Source: Holophagales bacterium UBA2201 (GTDB taxonomy: Bacteria; Acidobacteriota; Thermoanaerobaculia; UBA2201). Taken from it: a stretch of DNA of 48,614 nucleotides. The stretch is taken from NCBI GenBank assembly GCA_002327305.1, contig DCUZ01000103.1:18102-66715 (forward strand), given 5' to 3'. Positions within the stretch are counted from its first letter, which is position 1. Each line of letters begins with the position of its first letter. Positions 13,559-22,292 of the stretch are shown here, piece by piece. Both the position numbers and the translations under genes were made by a program. The notes beneath the pieces are model-generated. The model was not told the DNA's origin, did not search any database, and was given only the letters and a program-made list of their open reading frames with translations.

Positions 13559-15739
13559 TCAGCGCGGCTTCAGATACTTGATGTAGGTGCGGAAGAGCAG
13601 GTCCTTGTTCGCGTCCTTGTAGCGCTGGATGAGACGGAGGTTTTTTTTCGCCATTTCGTCGTTGTCGTCGAGGCGAAGAATGGCCTGGAAATCGGGCTCG
13701 GCCTGACTCAGGTTCTCCTCCCGCAGGGCCCCGATGCCCCGGTTGTAGTGGGCCTTGATCAGGATCTCCCGCGCCTGGAGGACCCGGTCCCTCTCATAGA
13801 CGGGCTGGAGCGCGGCGATGGCCTGGTCGAGGTTGCCCATGTCGAAGGCGCTCCGCCCGGCGGCGATGGCCTCGAGCGTGCGGTTGAGGTCGTCCAAAAA
13901 CGCCTTGTCCTCGAGCGCCAGGGGGCGGATCCCCGAGACCTTGGTGTAATACTCCTGCGCACGGGCGTAATCCTTGGCCTGATAGGCGCGGTAGGCGATC
14001 TCCCGCCATTCGGCGGCCACCTGGTCGGCGGGCCGTCCGTCGATCGAATCCACCGGCTTCTTGCGCGGCCCCGCCTTGTAGGCGGTTTCCAATTTCAACG
14101 CCTCCCCGTAGAGGGGGTCCTCGGGGGGGACCCGGGCCAGTTCGGCAAGCGCCTCGGGGATCTTGCCCTCCGCGAAGAAGGCCTTGGCCTTGGCGATGGC
14201 CTCCGCGGCTTTCACCGGCGGTTTCCCCATGCCGGAACCGCTCCCCAGGAACAGCCACCCGGCGGCCAGGAGGGCCAGCACCCCCAGCACGGCGGCGACG
14301 GGGATCCAGAGTTTCCGCTTCGGTTTTTCCTCCTCCCGGATCACGGCGACCTGGGGGATGCGGGGCAGGACTTCCTCCATGTCGGGCGGGGGGGCCTCCG
14401 AAACGACGGGGGCGGGCTTGGCCTTGCCCTCCTCCTCGTCCAACTGGCGGAGGTAGTTGCGGGCCGCCATGTGGTGCGGTTCCATCCCCAGCACCTCGTC
14501 GAACTTCTGGCGCGCCTCGTCCTTTTTCCCCTGGTTGTAGAGCGCCACCGCCAGGTTGAACATCTCCTCGGTCTTGCGGTCCTGCTCCGCCAGAAGGCGC
14601 TTGGCCTCCTCGATCTTTTGGGAGGCGGCCTCGTTGCGGATGTCGATCAGGAAGATGCGGCTCCAGATGTCGATGGCCTCCTGGAACTCGTTCTGCATCA
14701 TGGCCCGGTCGCCGTCGGCCAGGAGGGTGCGGATCTTCTCGTCCTGGGGACTGCCCCCCCCCGCGTAGGGTTCCGGTCCTCCGCCCAGCTCAAGTTCCGG
14801 CAGGGGGGCGGGGGCGGGAGCCTGCGGCATCAGGTCGGGCCCCGGGGCCGGGGGCGGCTCGGCGAAGGCGAAGGGACTTTCCTCCGGAGTTTCGGTCGGG
14901 AAGGGGGCGGCCGGGGGCGCCTCCGACGGCGCGGGCTCGAATGGGAAAGCCGGGGGGGCCGGTGGAGGCGGCTCCTCCGCGGCCGGCCCCACGGCCGTCT
15001 CCACCACCGGATGGACCGGGGGAAGGTCGGAGGGGAGGTCGAACTCTCCCGGAAGGGCCGACTCCGGCCCCACGGCCGTCTCCAGCACCGGGTGGACCGG
15101 GGGGAGATCGGGGGGGAGTTCGAACTCCATCGGCCCGTCGGGGGACTGCGCGGCAGGTTCGACGGCCGGCTGGACCGCGGCGGAGGTGAGCAATTCCGCC
15201 TGGAGCGCCACCAGCTCCGGGTTTCCCTCGTCCAGGGCCAGCCCCTTCAGGATCTGGCGGCGCGCCTCCTCCGGGTCCCCCTTGGCGAGCAGATCGCGGG
15301 CCTTGGCGATGAATTGGTTGACGAAGGGCATCGCCTCCAGCTTTTCCTGGGCCCGGGACAGGATGTCGCGCGCCTCCCCGTTCGAGGGATCCACGGCCAT
15401 CACCTGCGAGAGGGTCTCGATGGCGCGCTGGAACTCCCGTCCGTTGAACAGTTCGATGGCCTGGATGAGGCAATCCTCCACATTGACCGAGGGCTTGGCC
15501 TGATACCGGGCGATGAGGGGGGTGAGGTCGACCGCGGCCATGGGGTCCTTCGACTTTTCGAGGAGCAGGCGGGCGGGTTCGAATTGCGGGTCCATCTTCA
15601 GTATGAAGTCGCACCCCACGACGGCGTCCTCCAGCTTGCCCTCGAGGTAGAGCGAGAGGGCCTGCCGGAAGGTGTTTTCAACGCGGTATCTGGTCTCCTC
15701 GGGAAGATGGTCGTTGCCCGGATACGCTTGGTCGCTCAT
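13559..15739 (-). CDS. TPR-repeat single-pass membrane protein
   Basis: About 726 residues. TPR-like helices occupy the N-terminal 180 residues (SLYLEGKLEDAVVGCDFIL). A Pro/Glu-rich linker (about residues 190-340) includes a 27-residue unit repeated in tandem (DLPPVHP and ETAVGP blocks). More TPRs follow, then a single membrane helix near residues 476-495 (IPVAAVLGVLALLAAGWLFL) after a basic KPKRK. The C-terminal 230 residues have further TPRs, predicted outside the cytoplasm. It probably scaffolds a complex across the membrane; no catalytic domain is seen. The start at 15739 lacks a ribosome-binding site, but a -10 box lies 7 bases upstream, suggesting a leaderless message. It diverges from purC. 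Confidence 0.8.
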   Translation of the reverse strand: MSDQAYPGNDHLPEETRYRVENTFRQALSLYLEGKLEDAVVGCDFILKMDPQFEPARLLLEKSKDPMAAVDLTPLIARYQAKPSVNVEDCLIQAIELFNGREFQRAIETLSQVMAVDPSNGEARDILSRAQEKLEAMPFVNQFIAKARDLLAKGDPEEARRQILKGLALDEGNPELVALQAELLTSAAVQPAVEPAAQSPDGPMEFELPPDLPPVHPVLETAVGPESALPGEFDLPSDLPPVHPVVETAVGPAAEEPPPPAPPAFPFEPAPSEAPPAAPFPTETPEESPFAFAEPPPAPGPDLMPQAPAPAPLPELELGGGPEPYAGGGSPQDEKIRTLLADGDRAMMQNEFQEAIDIWSRIFLIDIRNEAASQKIEEAKRLLAEQDRKTEEMFNLAVALYNQGKKDEARQKFDEVLGMEPHHMAARNYLRQLDEEEGKAKPAPVVSEAPPPDMEEVLPRIPQVAVIREEEKPKRKLWIPVAAVLGVLALLAAGWLFLGSGSGMGKPPVKAAEAIAKAKAFFAEGKIPEALAELARVPPEDPLYGEALKLETAYKAGPRKKPVDSIDGRPADQVAAEWREIAYRAYQAKDYARAQEYYTKVSGIRPLALEDKAFLDDLNRTLEAIAAGRSAFDMGNLDQAIAALQPVYERDRVLQAREILIKAHYNRGIGALREENLSQAEPDFQAILRLDDNDEMAKKNLRLIQRYKDANKDLLFRTYIKYLKPR

Positions 15740-15746
15740 GGAGGAA

Positions 15747-15795
15747 ATCATACCAGAATGGCACCCATAACGCAATCTTCGCGGTGTGGTAAAAT
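15747..15795. promoter_or_regulatory. Divergent extended -10 promoters (TPR gene and purC)
   Basis: On the minus strand TTGCGT, 17 bases, TATGAT (15752-15747), with the extended form TGGTATGAT ending 7 bases before the TPR ATG at 15739. On the plus strand TGGTAAAAT (15787-15795) ends 6 bases before the purC ATG at 15802. Both predict transcription starting at or next to the initiation codon. Confidence 0.6.
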
Positions 15796-15801
15796 TCATC
15801 C

Positions 15802-16827
15802 ATGGGAAGCGTCAAGGACTTGGACATCCTCGCACCGCCCACCCCGGACCGCGCCGGCACGGGCCGCTTCCGTTTTTCCGACCGCTATTCGGTGTTCGAC
15901 TGGGGCGGGATGCCCGACGCCATCCCCGACAAAGGCCGGTCCCTGGCCCTGATGACGGCCCACTTCTTCGAGCGCCTGGAGGCGATGGGAATCGGAACCC
16001 ACTACCGCGGCGCCGTCGAGGACGGCCGCGCCCGCTGGTTGGCGGACCTCGCCGGCCCCTCCGACACCCTCGAGGTGGCCCTGGTCCGGGTGCTGCGGCC
16101 GGAGCGGACGGCCGACGGGTCGTACGACTACTCCGCCTACCGCGGCGCCCCCGCCAACTGCCTCGTCCCCCTCGAAGTGATCTACCGCAATTACCTCCCC
16201 GAGGGGTGCAGTTTTCTCAAGCGCCTCAAGACGGGGACCGTCCGGCTGGAGGACCACGGCCTGACCGCCGTCCCGCCCCCCGACCGGCCCCTCCCCCGGC
16301 CCATCCTCGACTTCTCCACCAAACTGGAGCCCACCGACCGGTACCTCTCCCCCGCCGAGGCGCGCGCCATCGCGGGGTTCACCGACGACGAGTTCGCCGC
16401 CTGCCTCGACCTGCTCCGGGCCGCCAACGGCCTCATCTCCGCCGAGTGCCAGCGCCTCGGGCTGGTCAACGTGGACGGCAAGATCGAAATGGGTTTCGAT
16501 CGGGATCGGCGCCTCCTGGTGGTGGACGCCCTGGGAACGCCCGACGAGTGCCGGTTCACCTTCGACGGCTTTCATGTGAGCAAGGAGGTGGCGCGCGCCC
16601 ATTACCGCAGGACCGACTGGTACGCGGCGGTGGAGCGGGCCAAGGCCTCGGGCGGCGGGGATTGGAAAGCCGCCGTGCCCCCGCCACCGCCCCTGCCGCC
16701 CGAACTGCGCGGGGCCCTCGCCGGGATGTACCGCGCCCTGGCCAACCGGATCACCGGCCGGGAGTGGTTCCCCGGGGCCCCGGCCCTGGGGACGGTGGTG
16801 GGGGACCTGAGGGGGATGACCGCTTGA
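15802..16827 (+). CDS. purC: SAICAR synthetase, archaeal-like long form
   Basis: A 341-residue phosphoribosylaminoimidazole-succinocarboxamide synthase. The N-terminus carries FSDRYSVFDWGGMPDAIPDK followed by ALMTAHFFERLEAMGIGTHY, the ATP/CAIR-binding blocks of PurC. It joins CAIR and aspartate with ATP in purine synthesis. Its length and FDWG wording resemble the long archaeal-type enzyme rather than the usual 235-300-residue bacterial form. There is no ribosome-binding site; a -10 box lies 6 bases upstream. Its stop overlaps the start of tsaC by four bases, suggesting coupled translation. No other pur genes are nearby. Confidence 0.8.
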   Translation: MGSVKDLDILAPPTPDRAGTGRFRFSDRYSVFDWGGMPDAIPDKGRSLALMTAHFFERLEAMGIGTHYRGAVEDGRARWLADLAGPSDTLEVALVRVLRPERTADGSYDYSAYRGAPANCLVPLEVIYRNYLPEGCSFLKRLKTGTVRLEDHGLTAVPPPDRPLPRPILDFSTKLEPTDRYLSPAEARAIAGFTDDEFAACLDLLRAANGLISAECQRLGLVNVDGKIEMGFDRDRRLLVVDALGTPDECRFTFDGFHVSKEVARAHYRRTDWYAAVERAKASGGGDWKAAVPPPPPLPPELRGALAGMYRALANRITGREWFPGAPALGTVVGDLRGMTA

Positions 16828-17792
16828 CCGCCATCGTGGAGGCGACCAAGGGCAACATCCTCAAGGCCGCCCGGCTCATCAACCAGGGGAAGATCGTGGC
16901 CTTCCCCACCGAAACCGTCTACGGATTGGGGGCCAACGCCTTCAACGCCGACGCCGTGGCCCGCATCTTCGAGGTGAAACGGCGCCCCCGTTTCGATCCC
17001 CTGATCGTCCACATCGCCCATTTCAAGTCCCTCTCCCAGGTGGCGGAGACGGTCCCCAAGGAGGCCGAGGCCCTGATGGAACGCTTCTGGCCGGGCCCGC
17101 TCACCCTGGTCCTGCGGAAGAACCGCGGCCTCCCCGACCTGGTCACCAGCGGCCTCCCCACGGTGGCGGTGCGCATGCCCAGCCATCCCGTGGCCATCAG
17201 CCTCATCTCCCTGGCCGACACCCCCATCGCCGCCCCGTCGGCCAATCCCTTCGGCTCCCTCTCGCCCACCGAGGCGGCCCAGGTGGCCCAGGGGCTCAAA
17301 TACGGCGTGGACCTCATCCTCGACGGCGGGCCCTGCTCCGTGGGCATCGAGTCCACCATCCTCAAATTGGACGGCGGCCAGGCCTACCTCCTCCGCCCCG
17401 GGGGGATCCCTCTCGAGGACCTTGAAAAGGCCGCCGGCCGGAAGATCTACATGCGCGCATCCTCCATCATCGAGGCGCCGGGGTCTTCGCCGACCCACTA
17501 TGCCCCCCGCACCCCCCTGCTCCTCGTCAAGCCAGGGCAATTCCCCCGGGAATTGAAGGGGAGAAAACTGGGGCTCCTGGCCTTCTCCGAACCCCACCAC
17601 GAGGAGTCGTTCAAGGCCGTCCAGGTCCTCTCCCCCTCGGGAGATCTCATGGAGGCCGCCAAGAACTTCTTCACCTCCCTCTTCTGGCTGGACGCCCAGG
17701 GGCTGGATTTCATCCTGGCCGAGGAACCCCCCCTCAAAGGGCTGGGCCTGGCCATCATGGACCGCCTCAAGAAGGGCGCCAAGCGCAAATAG
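16824..17792 (+). CDS. tsaC: L-threonylcarbamoyladenylate synthase (TsaC/Sua5 family)
   Basis: About 322 residues. The YrdC domain shows FPTETVYGLGANAFN, KRRPRFDPLIVHI, FWPGPLTLVL and APSANPFGSLSPT, and a C-terminal Sua5-type extension follows (PTHYAPRTPLLLVKPG). It makes threonylcarbamoyl-AMP from threonine, bicarbonate and ATP for tRNA t6A37 modification. The start is a TTG at 16824, overlapping the purC stop (TTGA), with gaggggg eight bases upstream. A GTG at 16836 is the alternative. The C-terminus fits Sua5 rather than the short TsaC form. Confidence 0.9.
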   Translation: MTAIVEATKGNILKAARLINQGKIVAFPTETVYGLGANAFNADAVARIFEVKRRPRFDPLIVHIAHFKSLSQVAETVPKEAEALMERFWPGPLTLVLRKNRGLPDLVTSGLPTVAVRMPSHPVAISLISLADTPIAAPSANPFGSLSPTEAAQVAQGLKYGVDLILDGGPCSVGIESTILKLDGGQAYLLRPGGIPLEDLEKAAGRKIYMRASSIIEAPGSSPTHYAPRTPLLLVKPGQFPRELKGRKLGLLAFSEPHHEESFKAVQVLSPSGDLMEAAKNFFTSLFWLDAQGLDFILAEEPPLKGLGLAIMDRLKKGAKRK

Positions 17793-17821
17793 CGCCCCGA
17801 GGCGTCCGAAGAGCCGACGGC

Positions 17822-19216
17822 ATGATCAAACGCAAGGGCCGCAATCTGCGCAACCTCCTCCTGGCCGGGGACCTGGGGTGCGCCGCCCTGGCCTTCTGGG
17901 CCTCCTTCGAGGCCCGATTCCGCCTGTTCGAGGCCCCCAAGGGGATCCCCGACGCGGGGCCCTATTGCGTCCTCCTCGCCCTGTTCCTGGCCGCGATGGC
18001 CCTCTCGGGCTCTGCCGCGGGCCTGTATAAACTGCTGGGGACCCACTCCCGCATCGAGGAGACCTTCAAGGTCGCCTTCGCCGCCCTCCTCGCCTTCGTC
18101 TCGGTCATGGCGGTCCTCCAGTTCTACCGGGAGTTCACCTTTTCACGGCTCTTCCTGGCCCTCTTTTTCGGAGCCCTCGTCACCGTTTGGGCGGGATGGC
18201 GGTTCGCCTTCCGCGGCCTCCTGCGCCGCCTTCACCGCCGCGGCCGCTTCTGCGACCGCGTCCTCATCATCGGGGCCGGCTCGCTGGGGCGCCTCCTGGC
18301 CGACCACCTCCTCACCCACCGTGAGATCGGCCTCTCCATCGTGGGGTTCCTCGACGACGACCCCGCCAAGGCGGGAATGGCGCACGAAGGCGTGGAGGTG
18401 CTCGGACCGCTGGAACGCCTCGGGGCGGTCCTCGAATCGGGGGAGGTGGACGCCGCCTACATCGCCATTCCCATGGGCCACCGCGCCGCAGTGGAGCGGC
18501 TGGTGGAGACCCTTCACTCCGCCTACGTCTCCGTCTACTTCATCCCCGACGTGGTGGAACTGCTTAAACTCCGGTCGGCGGTGGAGGACCTGCACGGCCT
18601 CCCCGTCATCCACCTCAGCGCCTCCCCCCTGGCCGGGTGGGGCGCGGTGGCCAAGCGGATCCTGGATGTGCTCCTGGGGCTGGCGGGGACCGCGGCCTTC
18701 CTGCCGTTCTGGACCCTCATCGCCCTCCTGATCAGACGCCAGGACGGCGGCCCGGTCTTCTACCTGCAGGACCGCATGGGCCTCGACGGCCGGCGGTTTA
18801 GGATGATCAAGTTCCGGTCCATGAGGGTGGACGCCGAGGCCGAAGGTCCGCGGATGGCCGAGCGCGACGACGACCGCCGGACGCCCATCGGCGCCTTCCT
18901 CCGCCGCTGGTCGCTCGACGAGACGCCGCAGTTCCTCAACGTCCTCAAGGGGGAGATGTCGCTGGTGGGACCGCGGCCCGAACGCCCCGAGTTCGTGGCC
19001 GAATTCGCCGGGCGGATGCCGGATTACGTCCTGCGCCACCGGGTCCGCTCCGGCATCACCGGGTGGGCCCAGGTGAACGGCCTGCGGGGAAAAACCAGCA
19101 TCCGCCGGAGGCTGGAGTACGACCTCTACTACATCCAGAACTGGTCGCTCTGGTTCGACGTCAAGATCCTCCTCCTCACCCTCCTGCGGGGTTTTAAAAA
19201 CCAGAACGCGTATTAA
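17822..19216 (+). CDS. Undecaprenyl-phosphate sugar phosphotransferase (WcaJ/WbaP family)
   Basis: A 464-residue polyprenyl glycosylphosphotransferase. Four or five N-terminal membrane helices (to about residue 135) precede a Rossmann-like CoA-binding region (VLIIGAGSLGRLLADHLL and VGFLDDDPAKAG). A membrane re-entrant helix (KRILDVLLGLAGTAAFLPFW) follows, then the cytoplasmic transferase domain with IKFRSMRVDAE, RRWSLDETPQFLNVLKG and SLVGPRPERPEF. It transfers a sugar-1-phosphate to undecaprenyl phosphate to start exopolysaccharide or O-antigen repeat-unit synthesis. No glycan cluster surrounds it here, so it may act on a locus elsewhere. Confidence 0.9.
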   Translation: MIKRKGRNLRNLLLAGDLGCAALAFWASFEARFRLFEAPKGIPDAGPYCVLLALFLAAMALSGSAAGLYKLLGTHSRIEETFKVAFAALLAFVSVMAVLQFYREFTFSRLFLALFFGALVTVWAGWRFAFRGLLRRLHRRGRFCDRVLIIGAGSLGRLLADHLLTHREIGLSIVGFLDDDPAKAGMAHEGVEVLGPLERLGAVLESGEVDAAYIAIPMGHRAAVERLVETLHSAYVSVYFIPDVVELLKLRSAVEDLHGLPVIHLSASPLAGWGAVAKRILDVLLGLAGTAAFLPFWTLIALLIRRQDGGPVFYLQDRMGLDGRRFRMIKFRSMRVDAEAEGPRMAERDDDRRTPIGAFLRRWSLDETPQFLNVLKGEMSLVGPRPERPEFVAEFAGRMPDYVLRHRVRSGITGWAQVNGLRGKTSIRRRLEYDLYYIQNWSLWFDVKILLLTLLRGFKNQNAY

Positions 19217-19225
19217 GAGCGGTGG

Positions 19226-19231
19226 TATGAT
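19226..19231 (+). promoter_or_regulatory. Extended -10 element before the M1 peptidase gene
   Basis: TGGTATGAT (19223-19231) ends 10 bases before the ATG at 19242. No convincing -35 is seen. It is the same extended -10 form as at purC and other starts in the window. Confidence 0.45.
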
Positions 19232-19241
19232 AGTCGCGACC

Positions 19242-21062
19242 ATGCGCGGATTGTTCGCCCTCCTCCTACTGACCGCGGCCCCCCTGGCCGCCCTCGACGC
19301 CTATCACATGACGGTGACGGTGGATCCGGGCGCGCACCGCGTGGCCGGCCGCTCCACCATTCATTGGACCAACCCCGGGACCACCCCCGTCACCCGGCTC
19401 TATTTCCACCTCTACCCCAACGCCTTCGCCTCCCCCCGGACGACCCTGTGGCGCCGGAGCGCCTGGCTCGACGCCCATCTGGCCCACGGCGAGGAGGCCC
19501 ACGGCCGCCTCACCGTCTCCCGCATCGCCCTCGCGGGAGGGGAGCCCCTCCTCCTCCGCCATGAAAGCCCCGACGACGGGAACCCGGACGACCGGACCGT
19601 GGCCTTCGTCGAGCTCCCCACCCCCCTGCCCGGAGGCGAGACCGCCGTCGTGGAGATGGAGTGGGAGACGATCCTGCACCGCTACTATCTGCGCAGCGGT
19701 TTCTCGTCCGACTCGCTCCACCTGATGCAGTGGTACCCCAAGCTGGCGGTTTTCGAGAACGGGCGCTGGATGGCCCGGCAGTTCCACGCCCACACCGAGT
19801 TCTACTCCGACTTCGCCGACTACGCCCTCGACCTCGACCTGCCGGGGGGATGGGATCTCGCCGCCACGGGGAAGGTGCGGCGGGCCGGGGAGGCCGGCGG
19901 CCGCGTCCGGTTCCAAGTCGCCGCGGAGAACGTGCACGACCTCGCCGTGGTGGCCTCCACGGCCATGACGAAGGTGACCGAGACCCTCAAGCCGCGCCAG
20001 GGCGATCCCGTGGAGGTCACCCTCTTCATGCCGCCCGAGTATCTTTACCAGAAGGGGCGGGTCCTGGCCCTTCTCCGGCGCGCCTTCGCCTTCTACGAGG
20101 ACTGGGTCGGGCCCTACCTGTACGATTCCCTCACCGTCGTCTTTCCCACCTGGCCCACCGCCCGGGGCCGGGGCGGGATGGAATACCCCCAACTGATGGT
20201 CTGCGCCACCCGCCATTGGGACCGGCCGGGGGATCTGGAATACCTGCTGGCCCACGAATTCGGCCACCAGTACTTCCAGGGAATGGTGGCCTCGGACGAA
20301 GTGTCGGAGCCCTGGCTGGACGAGGGGTTCACCACCTACACCGCCCTGTGCCTCATGGAGGAGATCCTCCCCCTCACGCGGTCGTCGGTCTCCGTCCTGG
20401 GGGTCCCCTTCCCCCTGTCGGCCTTCCCCATGACGCGGAAGGACGCCGTCACGCGCGACTATTACCTGGACGCGGGCCTCGAAACCATGGGGGCCCCCGG
20501 CTGGACCCACGCCACCTACCCCTCCTACCGGGTCAACGCCTACGCCAAACCCGCCCTGGCCCTGGCGACGCTGGAGAACTACGCCGGGGAGGAGGCGATG
20601 AAGGCCTTTTTGCGCGACTACTTCTCCAAGTTCGCCTTCACCCATCCGCGCGCCGCGGACGTGGTGGGGCTGATGAACAGCCACTTCGGGAGCCACTGGG
20701 GGGGGATCTTCTCCTCCCTCCTCAAACGCCCCGGCACGGTGGACTACCGCGTCGTCTCCGTGGAGACCCACGCCGTGACCGTGGGCTACACCGGGGAGAT
20801 CCACCTCCCGGTGGAGGTGCGGGTCTCCTTCACCGACGGGACCCGGCAGGAGGTCACCTACGAACCCGGCGAACGGGTGCGCCGGTTCGCCTTTCCCGAC
20901 AAGACGGTCAGCCGCGTGGAGGTGGACCCGGGGCGCCGCCTCCGCCTCGACGCCGACCCGCGCAACAATTCCGCCGGGGCCGCCCCCGCACGGTTCGCGT
21001 CCCTCCACCGGCTCTGGATGCGCGCCGCCCATCTGCTGGAGATCTTCGCATGCTGGTGGTGA
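19242..21062 (+). CDS. M1-family metallopeptidase (aminopeptidase N-like), exported
   Basis: A 606-residue zinc peptidase. A signal peptide (MRGLFALLLLTAAPLAALD) leads into an N-terminal beta domain. The catalytic region has GGMEYPQLM (GAMEN-like) and the zinc site HEFGH followed by WLDEGFTTY, giving HExxH-x18-E. It would remove N-terminal residues from peptides in the periplasm. The family GAMEN motif is GGMEY here, usual in bacterial M1 peptidases of this group. It overlaps the next gene by 13 bases, so the two are probably co-expressed. Confidence 0.88.
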   Translation: MRGLFALLLLTAAPLAALDAYHMTVTVDPGAHRVAGRSTIHWTNPGTTPVTRLYFHLYPNAFASPRTTLWRRSAWLDAHLAHGEEAHGRLTVSRIALAGGEPLLLRHESPDDGNPDDRTVAFVELPTPLPGGETAVVEMEWETILHRYYLRSGFSSDSLHLMQWYPKLAVFENGRWMARQFHAHTEFYSDFADYALDLDLPGGWDLAATGKVRRAGEAGGRVRFQVAAENVHDLAVVASTAMTKVTETLKPRQGDPVEVTLFMPPEYLYQKGRVLALLRRAFAFYEDWVGPYLYDSLTVVFPTWPTARGRGGMEYPQLMVCATRHWDRPGDLEYLLAHEFGHQYFQGMVASDEVSEPWLDEGFTTYTALCLMEEILPLTRSSVSVLGVPFPLSAFPMTRKDAVTRDYYLDAGLETMGAPGWTHATYPSYRVNAYAKPALALATLENYAGEEAMKAFLRDYFSKFAFTHPRAADVVGLMNSHFGSHWGGIFSSLLKRPGTVDYRVVSVETHAVTVGYTGEIHLPVEVRVSFTDGTRQEVTYEPGERVRRFAFPDKTVSRVEVDPGRRLRLDADPRNNSAGAAPARFASLHRLWMRAAHLLEIFACWW

Positions 21063-21877
21063 GGGCGCTCAAGACCGCCCTGAACTGGCGCCTGCTGGCC
21101 CTCCTGCCGGCGCTCCAGTTGCTCTGCGCCCTCCTCCCCGCCCTGGCCGGGGCCCTCCTCCTCGGAGGCCATGCCCCGGTGGAGGGGACGGAGTACGGGG
21201 GGCTGGACCTTTTTCTCGCCCTGCGCCTGGAGCCCGCCGCCTGGGGGGACTGGGAGGCCGCCGCGCGCCTCTTCGACCCCATGGGGATCGGGCGGTTCGG
21301 AACGCTCTTCTCGTCCGGCGCCCTGCTGGGTGTCTTCGCCTGGCAGGCGCTGACCTTTCTCCTCCTGTTCACCCTGCTATGGCCCGGGGCGGTGCGCCTC
21401 CTGGCCGGACGGCCCGGATTTTGGGACACCGTGCGCCGGGCGGCCCTTCCGGTCCTGGGGGTGACGGCGGTCCAGGCGCTCCTTTACCTCCTGGCCTACC
21501 GCCTCCTCCTGACCGGATGGGGGCGCGCCATGCGTTCGACCGTGGACGAAAGCCCCACCGAGTTCCTGGCCATCCTCCTGACGGCCGGCCGCATCCTGGT
21601 CTTTCTGGCGGTGATGCTCTTCCTGAAGTTCGGCTTCGACCTTCTCAAAACCGGCCTCGCCCTGGAGGAGGAGCCCAATCCCCTCAAACTGCTCCCCCGG
21701 GCGTTCCTCACCGCCCTGCGCAACTTCCACCGCCTCGCCGGCGCTTTCCTCCTTTTCGGCGCCCTGGCCTCCCTGGCCGTCCTCGCCGGCGGATTCAACA
21801 TCGTCACCCTCCTCCTGCGCGATTATCTCCTCCTCGCGATGTGGGCGTGCCTGGTGGAGGTGTGGACGCCGCATTAA
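21050..21877 (+). CDS. Hypothetical integral membrane protein
   Basis: I do not recognise this 275-residue protein. It has about six hydrophobic segments, including LLALLPALQLLCALLPALAG, a helix at ALTFLLLFTLLWPGAV, one at VLGVTAVQALLYLLAYRLLL, one at AGRILVFLAVMLFLKFGF, and a C-terminal pair. It starts inside the 3' end of the M1 peptidase gene in another frame (ATG at 21050, stop of the upstream gene at 21060-21062), so it is probably translationally coupled. No catalytic motif is seen; a partner or permease-like role for the peptidase product is only a guess. Confidence 0.75.
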   Translation: MLVVRALKTALNWRLLALLPALQLLCALLPALAGALLLGGHAPVEGTEYGGLDLFLALRLEPAAWGDWEAAARLFDPMGIGRFGTLFSSGALLGVFAWQALTFLLLFTLLWPGAVRLLAGRPGFWDTVRRAALPVLGVTAVQALLYLLAYRLLLTGWGRAMRSTVDESPTEFLAILLTAGRILVFLAVMLFLKFGFDLLKTGLALEEEPNPLKLLPRAFLTALRNFHRLAGAFLLFGALASLAVLAGGFNIVTLLLRDYLLLAMWACLVEVWTPH

Positions 21878-22292
21878 CCCCCGCCCGACCGCCCGGCTGA
21901 ACGCTTAAGGCTCGACGCGGGAAGGTGGCGAGACGGGCGATGGATGACGGACATTGGATACAGGATGTCGAATATTGCTGGTCCGGTGCGCGTCACCCGC
22001 CCACGGGTGACCGCCGGCCGTAGGGGAGGGTTGCCCTCATCCCGTCCCCCCGGCAAACCCTCCCGGTGGCCTGAAGGAGGCGCATGATAACTGTCATGCT
22101 GACGCAAGTCAGCGTCTCGGACCGTTCCGCAGTGCATGAATAATTGTGGCCGGAGCGATAGATGTCGAACAAAGGGGCAGGGCCGGGCGATTTTGACGCG
22201 ACGGATGGAGGGAAGGAGCCGCTCGCTTGTCCTTTTGGACGCCCGTCCCCGTCAGGACCGGCGGAAGCCGGCCCTGCGATGCGGAACCGCGC
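21878..22292. other. Gene-free spacer with several hairpins
   Basis: No gene is seen in about 415 bases between the membrane protein and the lepB 3' end. It holds at least four hairpins. They are gtcacccg/cgggtgac (21992-22011), ggagggttgcc/ggcaaaccctcc (about 22026-22068, with a bulge), gctgac-gcaa-gtcagc (about 22099-22114), and caggaccggc-ggaa-gccggccctg (22253-22276, one mismatch). The last lies just downstream of lepB and may help end its transcript. Confidence 0.6.

Noticed and set aside
13748..15952. A 734-codon plus-strand frame opposite the TPR gene
   Set aside because: Shadow of the TPR protein; no domain or start signal, and the sequence is Gly/Arg/Leu-rich noise.
15786..16823. 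A purC-antiframe fusion making a 668-residue TsaC
   Set aside because: The upstream part is a shadow frame over purC, Pro/Arg-rich; the YrdC domain begins right at the TTG at 16824.
21878..22292. A tRNA or small RNA among the hairpins
   Set aside because: I could not find a cloverleaf, anticodon arm or CCA-type end; only separate hairpins are seen.
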